This document shows, piece by piece, positions 7,275-10,973 of a stretch of 10,973 nucleotides of DNA. The stretch covers positions 1-10,973 of the forward strand of contig JACQRQ010000270.1 in the NCBI GenBank assembly GCA_016206405.1. The letters are read 5' to 3'. Origin of the DNA: Elusimicrobiota bacterium (lineage in GTDB: Bacteria > Elusimicrobiota > Elusimicrobia > O2-12-FULL-59-9). Every line of letters starts with the position of its first letter. The first letter of the stretch is position 1. Below the pieces are notes generated by a model. It had not been told where the DNA came from and ran no database searches. It saw only the letters and a list, made by a program, of their open reading frames with translations. Both the position numbers and the translations under genes were made by a program.

Positions 7275-8432
7275 CTAGGGGCGGGTCAGCCATTGCTCCG
7301 GATTGACCGCCTCGCCGTTTTGCCGAAGCTCGAAATACACGACGCCCTGCCCGCCGCTCACCCGGCGTCCTTCCAAATCGAGGTTTCCCGCCAGACCCAG
7401 AACGCTCTCCTTTTGAACCTTCTCGCCTTTGCTTTTGCTCAAGCTTCCCAATAGGCCGTACACGCTGAAAAAACCGCTGCCGTGATCGACGAGCACCGTT
7501 TGCCCGTAGGCCCTGAATTCGCCCGCGAAAACCACCTCCCCGTCGCGAATGGACCTGACGGGAGCGGAAGCCGCCGCGCGAACCAGGATGCCCTGCTGTA
7601 TCACCACCGTGCCCAACTCCGGGTGTTTGTGCTTTCCGAAGGAGGCGACGACCTCTCCCTTTACCGGCCATGGAAGGGAATTTACGGGGACAGGCAATTT
7701 ATCGGCTCCTTTGGCGCGGTAGGGGTCGCGGTTCTTGTTGAGAATATTGACGAGCTTTGAGAGCGCCTGCGACGATTCCTCCAGTTCCTTGAGCTTATGC
7801 GTGGCGGCGCCGATACTGCGCGCGCTTTCGGCCAAGGCTACCTGCTGCGACGCGAGTTTGGCTTGATTTTTCTCCACCTGCTCCTCGGTCTGCTTGGAAC
7901 GGCGCAGCAGGCCCTGAATTTCCTTCTCCACCGCCGCTTTGGCCTGCACAGCGTCCTGCTGCGCGTGCTTCAACTGCTCGGTGAAGCGAACGTGGCGCAG
8001 ATGCGTGTTGCTTAGAAAAGCCCGAGTCCACATCCCTGCCGTCCCATAATAATCCGAGCTCAACAGAGTCTCCCGGTGAAGCCTCTGGATGGAGCCCGCC
8101 AACACCGTCTTCCAATAATCCAATTGCGTCTCCAGCACCGACATCCTCTCTTGCAGCCCCCTGCCTTTCTTCTCCGAAGCCTGCTGGCCCACGCGAAGCA
8201 TCTTAAGCCTTTTTCGCATCTGCGCGGCGCTCAGGTGCAGGTTGTCCATCTCCCTTTTAATCCGCTTTTCCTGAAGCTTGTGCTGCTCAATCTCAAGCCG
8301 AACGCCGCGAAGATCCTCCTGCAGGCGCTTAAGCTCGGCCTGTTTGCTCTGCACGGAGCCGCCCCAGGCCGTCGCGGCCGACAATCCGGCGGCGAAAAGC
8401 CCGAGCCACACAAGCGGCCGCCCTGAGGGCAT
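7275..8432 (-). CDS. envC: EnvC-like murein hydrolase activator with degenerate LytM domain
   Basis: Predicted periplasmic partner of FtsX that activates peptidoglycan amidases at division. The 385-residue protein has a signal peptide (1-22, ending ATA before W), a long coiled coil in two blocks (about 25-120 and 150-235), the linker LPWPVKGEVVASFG (253-266) and a C-terminal M23/LytM domain (about 256-382). Zinc ligands are missing. The HxGxD position reads QQGILV, the HxH region reads YFELR, and the middle histidine region reads FSVYGLL. This matches E. coli EnvC, which is inactive and acts as an activator. NGEAVNPEQWL near the end is a typical EnvC ending. The longest frame starts at 8684 inside ftsX, but its first 84 residues are arginine-rich and unlike the family. 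ATG at 8432, two bases after the ftsX stop, puts the signal peptide at the N-terminus. Confidence 0.9.
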   Translation of the reverse strand: MPSGRPLVWLGLFAAGLSAATAWGGSVQSKQAELKRLQEDLRGVRLEIEQHKLQEKRIKREMDNLHLSAAQMRKRLKMLRVGQQASEKKGRGLQERMSVLETQLDYWKTVLAGSIQRLHRETLLSSDYYGTAGMWTRAFLSNTHLRHVRFTEQLKHAQQDAVQAKAAVEKEIQGLLRRSKQTEEQVEKNQAKLASQQVALAESARSIGAATHKLKELEESSQALSKLVNILNKNRDPYRAKGADKLPVPVNSLPWPVKGEVVASFGKHKHPELGTVVIQQGILVRAAASAPVRSIRDGEVVFAGEFRAYGQTVLVDHGSGFFSVYGLLGSLSKSKGEKVQKESVLGLAGNLDLEGRRVSGGQGVVYFELRQNGEAVNPEQWLTRP

Positions 8433-8434
8433 CC

Positions 8435-9220
8435 TCAGCGCGCGGCGTGGTTTTTCACGGGAAGCTTGGCGTGCCCGATCACCCAGCCGCCCATCGCGCC
8501 CATCACGGCGGCGCAAAATTGAGCCTTCCAGTCCGGCCAACTCCATAGGGCTTGAATCTCCCGAAGAGGATAAGCGATCAAAAATCCGAGCCCGATGCCG
8601 AGGGCGCTTCCCAAAAAGCCTCCTGCCGTCAATTCGAAGCTTTGCTTTAAAGAGCTCCCGGGTGGCCTCTTTCCGGAAAACCACTCGACGGCCGCCGTGC
8701 CCAGGCTCAACGCCGCCAACACCAACCAGGCAAGGCCCAAGACCAAACCCGCAAAATGCTCATAGAACTGAAGCCGCAGAATGGCCTTCGCCTCCGTCGG
8801 CTTGTAATGCACGTCTGAAATCCCCTCGATGGCGGATGCCTCTTGAACCCACTCGGATAAACGGCCCATTTGGCCCGGCGCCAGGCTCGCCTCGAAGGAA
8901 TCAGGCAACGGATTGCCTCCCAACAAAGCGACCGACCGCTTCAGGGAGGGATCCTGATTCTCGAGATCGGCGAGAGCCTGCTCCTTGGATACAAAGCGCA
9001 GTTCCGAAGTGCCGGGCAACGCTCTCAGTTTTTCTTCAACCACCTTGAGGCGCAGCGCGCCGGACGGTTGATCGGCCGGATCCCTCAAAAACGCCAGGAG
9101 CCGGAAATCGCCGGCCATAACCCGGCCGATTTGGCGGCACTGCGCCTTGATGAACAGCAGGCCGATGCCGCCGATCCCGAAGAGAAACCCAAACGCGAAA
9201 ACGGTCCAACCTCTCCGCAC
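8435..9220 (-). CDS. ftsX: FtsX-like cell-division ABC permease (divergent, short)
   Basis: Membrane half of the FtsEX complex, which signals across the inner membrane to switch on EnvC-type activators. The 261-residue protein has four hydrophobic segments (about 7-25, 156-178, 198-217, 235-251). A large periplasmic loop between the first two carries the FtsX hallmarks LPGTSELRFVSKEQALADL (68-86) and LLGGNPLPDSFEASL (99-113). Most FtsX proteins are about 290-350 residues. Here the cytoplasmic stretch between segments 2 and 3 is short (SGKRPPGSSLKQSFELT) and lacks the usual RRxEI...LVGA region that contacts FtsE. No ftsE is adjacent. The start is GTG at 9220, about 27 nt after the predicted transcription start, and the envC gene follows after 2 nt. 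Identity is well supported by the loop and neighbour; its ATPase partnership is uncertain. Confidence 0.87.
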   Translation of the reverse strand: MRRGWTVFAFGFLFGIGGIGLLFIKAQCRQIGRVMAGDFRLLAFLRDPADQPSGALRLKVVEEKLRALPGTSELRFVSKEQALADLENQDPSLKRSVALLGGNPLPDSFEASLAPGQMGRLSEWVQEASAIEGISDVHYKPTEAKAILRLQFYEHFAGLVLGLAWLVLAALSLGTAAVEWFSGKRPPGSSLKQSFELTAGGFLGSALGIGLGFLIAYPLREIQALWSWPDWKAQFCAAVMGAMGGWVIGHAKLPVKNHAAR

Positions 9221-9253
9221 CCGGCCAGTATATCAAAACGAAAGACTCAATTA

Positions 9254-9282
9254 TATATAACGGGTAATGTGGAAATTGTCAA
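9254..9282 (-). promoter_or_regulatory. Sigma-70 type promoter for the ftsX operon
   Basis: On the minus strand a perfect -35 TTGACA (9277-9282) is followed after 17 nt by TATATA (9254-9259). A perfect TATAAT also lies at 9250-9255 but at 21-nt spacing. Transcription would begin near 9247, leaving a leader of about 27 nt before the ftsX GTG. It is the best promoter-like sequence I found in the window and stands in front of eight tightly packed genes. Confidence 0.75.
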
Positions 9283-9309
9283 GGCGCGGACGAACGCGTC
9301 TCAACGACA

Positions 9310-9339
9310 GTGGTAACGTGATAGAGTGATAAAGTGGCG
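9310..9339 (+). repeat. 8-bp tandem array, plus orientation (left)
   Basis: GTGGTA, GTGATA, GTGATA and GTGG recur every 8 bases from 9310 (consensus GTGGTANA). It is a short, degenerate copy of the same unit seen at 9403-9466 (opposite orientation) and 10911-10973 (same orientation). It lies just upstream of the ftsX promoter and encodes nothing. Confidence 0.6.
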
Positions 9340-9402
9340 CCCAGCACAAAAGTGGCTACGGCTCGTTCCGTGCGCCTGGACTGAAGGTTTGCCGTCCTCC
9401 CC

Positions 9403-9466
9403 TCTACCACTCTACCACTATACCACTCTGCCGCTTGCTCCCCCCCCGCGATACCACTTCACTACG
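9403..9466 (-). repeat. 8-bp tandem array, minus orientation
   Basis: On the plus strand TCTACCAC, TCTACCAC and TATACCAC follow directly (9403-9426), and a further ATACCACT appears at 9451. Read on the minus strand this is GTGGTAGA, inverted relative to the array at 9310-9339. A run of eight C residues (9440-9447) interrupts it. The array lies between the secreted-protein gene and the ftsX promoter. Confidence 0.65.
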
Positions 9467-9467
9467 G

Positions 9468-9508
9468 CTTGGCAGAGCATGCCGCCGCATAAATCGCGTC
9501 CTGCCAAG
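9468..9508. repeat. Perfect 8-bp inverted repeat after the secreted-protein gene
   Basis: CTTGGCAG (9468-9475) and CTGCCAAG (9501-9508) are exact inverse copies 25 nt apart, starting 14 nt after the stop codon at 9523. The minus strand shows no T-run after the stem, so an intrinsic terminator is not well supported. It could stabilise the 3' end of the message or be one end of a small inserted element. Confidence 0.4.
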
Positions 9509-9522
9509 TTTGAAGTCGCGGG

Positions 9523-10764
9523 TCAATCGAGCGGGGCGGTGATTTGGAGAGAGAGGCCGGGCAAGTAGCCCGAGGGCAGGAAGCCCAAAGTCAGCGGCAG
9601 CCGCATGAAATAGAGTTGGCGCTTGCCCAGCAATTGCGACGAGGCCTGCTGGACCGTTTTTTGGGAAGCCATCAGCATCGCGCGCCGGTTGGACGCGAAA
9701 GGATCTTGATCCCGCGCCTCGCGCGGCAGGCCCCAGGCGGGACGCGACGCTCGTTGGGTATTAGAAACGCCGGTTTGCCGGACCACAGGGCGCGCCACGC
9801 GATTGATGACGGCCAGAGACCGGCGCAATCGGCCGGGTCCCATGGCCCGGTAGTGAAGCCCTTCGTATTGATTGACGAAACGCGCCAATTTCGCCTCGGC
9901 GGTGGAAGGCACCCAGCCTCCGAGGAAGCGGCTGTTGCCCGAAGCCGAGGACACGGCCCCGATCGCGGCGTCGGACTCAAAACCCGTCTCCGCCTTCAGG
10001 CGATCGATGAGGGCTTCAGGAATCCCGCTTTTGATTTCAAGGGCGATCAAAGTCTTGCTGTTGGTTTTGGGCAAAAAAAGCTTGTGATCGCGGCGAATTT
10101 GAACGTCGGGCAACTCGACCCCGCCGGGTTTGGAAAGTTCGGCGATCCTGCCAGAATCCGCCGCCGACAAAATGGCGGCCGGGACGCCCCCCATGCTTTC
10201 GTCGGGCAGCACCAATTCGTAGCTGGAGAGTTTTTTGGAAGAGACCGCGGGACCGTCTTCTTCGGAAAGCGCGGCGATCGCGCCCCGCCGCAGGCGGTAC
10301 CAGGCGAAGAAGTCCCCCAGGACCTCGATGACGGGAGGCGTGGCCATGCCCCCCAGGGCGTCTTTAATCTGGTCGCCGTCCGATTTTCCGGCGGCGGGAT
10401 ACGGCCAATCCAAATCTAAATTATCGGACTCATGGTCCACGTAGGTATTGCCCTTGCCGATGCCTATCGTGGCCCAATAATTCTCGGCGGACCTGTTTTC
10501 ATCCACGATCTCGCTTTGTCCAAGCGCGCCGCCCGACCACGCGCCCTCCCGTCCTTTCACGGATGGATTTATCTCGACGCCGCCCAAACCCCTTCCCAAA
10601 CCGGGCGCCGCGTTGAAGCGGTTGTTGAGCGGCCGGGTTTTCACGACTCCGTTGCGGGTATGATTGGCCCTGGTTTGGACGCGAACCCCCGCTCCTCCGG
10701 CGAAAGCGAAGGAGGGTCCAAGACAAAGCGCCGAAATAAGCGCGGCGAAGCCGAAGCGTTTCAT
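9523..10764 (-). CDS. Secreted protein of unknown function
   Basis: I do not recognise this 413-residue protein. It has a clear signal peptide (1-22, KRF then a hydrophobic stretch ending AFA before GG), so it is exported. The mature part has no further membrane segment. Residues 25-120 are Gly/Asn/Arg-rich and probably loosely folded. Residues about 175-310 look compact: strand TLIALEIK (238-245), helix IPEALIDRLKAE (248-259), strand RFLGGWVP (279-286) and helix TAEAKLARFVNQY (288-300), an alpha/beta pattern. Residues 310-380 are rich in Arg and Gln. The C-terminus (387-413, FMRLPLTLGFLPSGYLPGLS) looks like beta strands. ATG at 10764 was chosen because it places the signal peptide at the N-terminus; the frame is open from 10872. 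It has its own candidate promoter and is separated from ftsX by repeats, so it is probably a separate unit. Confidence 0.75.
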   Translation of the reverse strand: MKRFGFAALISALCLGPSFAFAGGAGVRVQTRANHTRNGVVKTRPLNNRFNAAPGLGRGLGGVEINPSVKGREGAWSGGALGQSEIVDENRSAENYWATIGIGKGNTYVDHESDNLDLDWPYPAAGKSDGDQIKDALGGMATPPVIEVLGDFFAWYRLRRGAIAALSEEDGPAVSSKKLSSYELVLPDESMGGVPAAILSAADSGRIAELSKPGGVELPDVQIRRDHKLFLPKTNSKTLIALEIKSGIPEALIDRLKAETGFESDAAIGAVSSASGNSRFLGGWVPSTAEAKLARFVNQYEGLHYRAMGPGRLRRSLAVINRVARPVVRQTGVSNTQRASRPAWGLPREARDQDPFASNRRAMLMASQKTVQQASSQLLGKRQLYFMRLPLTLGFLPSGYLPGLSLQITAPLD

Positions 10765-10862
10765 AGAAAAGTCCGCCCACTGCTGCCGAAGCGGCGCCGC
10801 GACCGCGCCTCCACGCGAATACCGCGCCGGGCCCGGCCATAGAGCGTCCGCCTTACGATCAA

Positions 10863-10891
10863 ATACTAGCAAACTGGCAGATGGGACACAA
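10863..10891 (-). promoter_or_regulatory. Candidate promoter of the secreted-protein gene
   Basis: On the minus strand TGCTAGTAT gives an extended -10 (TAGTAT at 10863-10868 with TG one base upstream), and TTGTGT (10886-10891) stands 17 nt before it. The leader to the ATG at 10764 would be about 90 nt and includes a perfect 12-bp GC palindrome at 10826-10837. The -35 match is weak. Confidence 0.4.
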
Positions 10892-10898
10892 GGAGAAA

Positions 10899-10973
10899 GT
10901 GATGAAGAAAGTGATAGAGTGGCGGGGGAGAAGTGGTAAAGTGGTATAGTGATACAGTGGTAGAGTGGTACAG
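10899..10973 (+). repeat. 8-bp tandem array, plus orientation (right edge)
   Basis: Five contiguous units run from 10933: GTGGTAAA, GTGGTATA, GTGATACA, GTGGTAGA, GTGGTACA, continuing off the window. Looser copies (GTGATGAA, GTGATAGA, GTGGCGGG) precede them from 10899. This is the clearest of three arrays of the same unit around the secreted-protein gene. The unit is not a multiple of three and no reading frame uses it. Confidence 0.75.

Noticed and set aside
8433..8684. N-terminal extension of the EnvC-like protein inside ftsX
   Set aside because: The extra 84 residues are Arg-rich out-of-frame translation of ftsX and would bury the signal peptide.
9544..10419. Plus-strand open frame (291 codons) opposite the secreted-protein gene
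   Set aside because: The minus strand has a proper signal peptide and start. The plus frame is Arg/Gly/Gln-rich with no motif. Since the minus product is unknown, this rejection is less certain than the others.
10899..10973. CRISPR array
   Set aside because: The unit is only 8 bp with no spacers, and no cas genes are present.

Overview
All nine supported genes lie on the minus strand, so transcription runs from high to low coordinates. The window looks like chromosome from a GC-rich Gram-negative (diderm) bacterium. It carries an outer-membrane beta-barrel of the PorV/PorQ type and an EnvC-type periplasmic cell-wall protein. The combination of PorV-like protein, FtsX/EnvC/CtpA and many overlapping genes would fit an uncultivated lineage such as Elusimicrobiota or a related phylum. 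That placement is a guess from gene content, not something the sequence proves. There are no rRNA, tRNA, CRISPR, transposase or phage genes.

Right part (about 9523-10973): an unrecognised secreted protein of 413 residues with a clear signal peptide and a candidate promoter at 10863-10891. It is flanked by short tandem arrays of an 8-bp unit (GTGGTANA) in different orientations. The 302-nt gap on its left (9221-9522) holds two such arrays, an 8-bp inverted repeat and a near-consensus sigma-70 promoter.

Main part (9220 down to 200): eight genes that look like one transcription unit starting at that promoter: ftsX, envC-like, ctpA, tsaD, a solute-binding-protein-like gene without a signal peptide, a GAF-GAF-GGDEF diguanylate cyclase, a PorV-like barrel with a C-terminal coiled coil, and def (peptide deformylase). 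Junctions are very tight: 2-nt gap ftsX/envC, 42-nt gap envC/ctpA, GTGA overlaps at ctpA/tsaD and tsaD/SBP, 8-nt overlap SBP/GGDEF, ATGA overlap GGDEF/PorV, and 24 nt before def. The first three genes form a recognised cell-division and peptidoglycan-remodelling set. tsaD and def are housekeeping genes for tRNA modification and N-terminal protein maturation. The three genes between them are the unusual part: a probably cytoplasmic ligand-binding fold, a c-di-GMP synthase and an outer-membrane protein.

Left end (1-175): no gene. It holds a strongly structured palindromic element, two inverted hairpin-bearing arms around a central GC-rich hairpin, plus a weak candidate terminator just after def. 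Several starts were moved from the longest possible frame to a better-supported internal codon (def 754, SBP 4870, ctpA 7232, envC 8432, secreted protein 10764).
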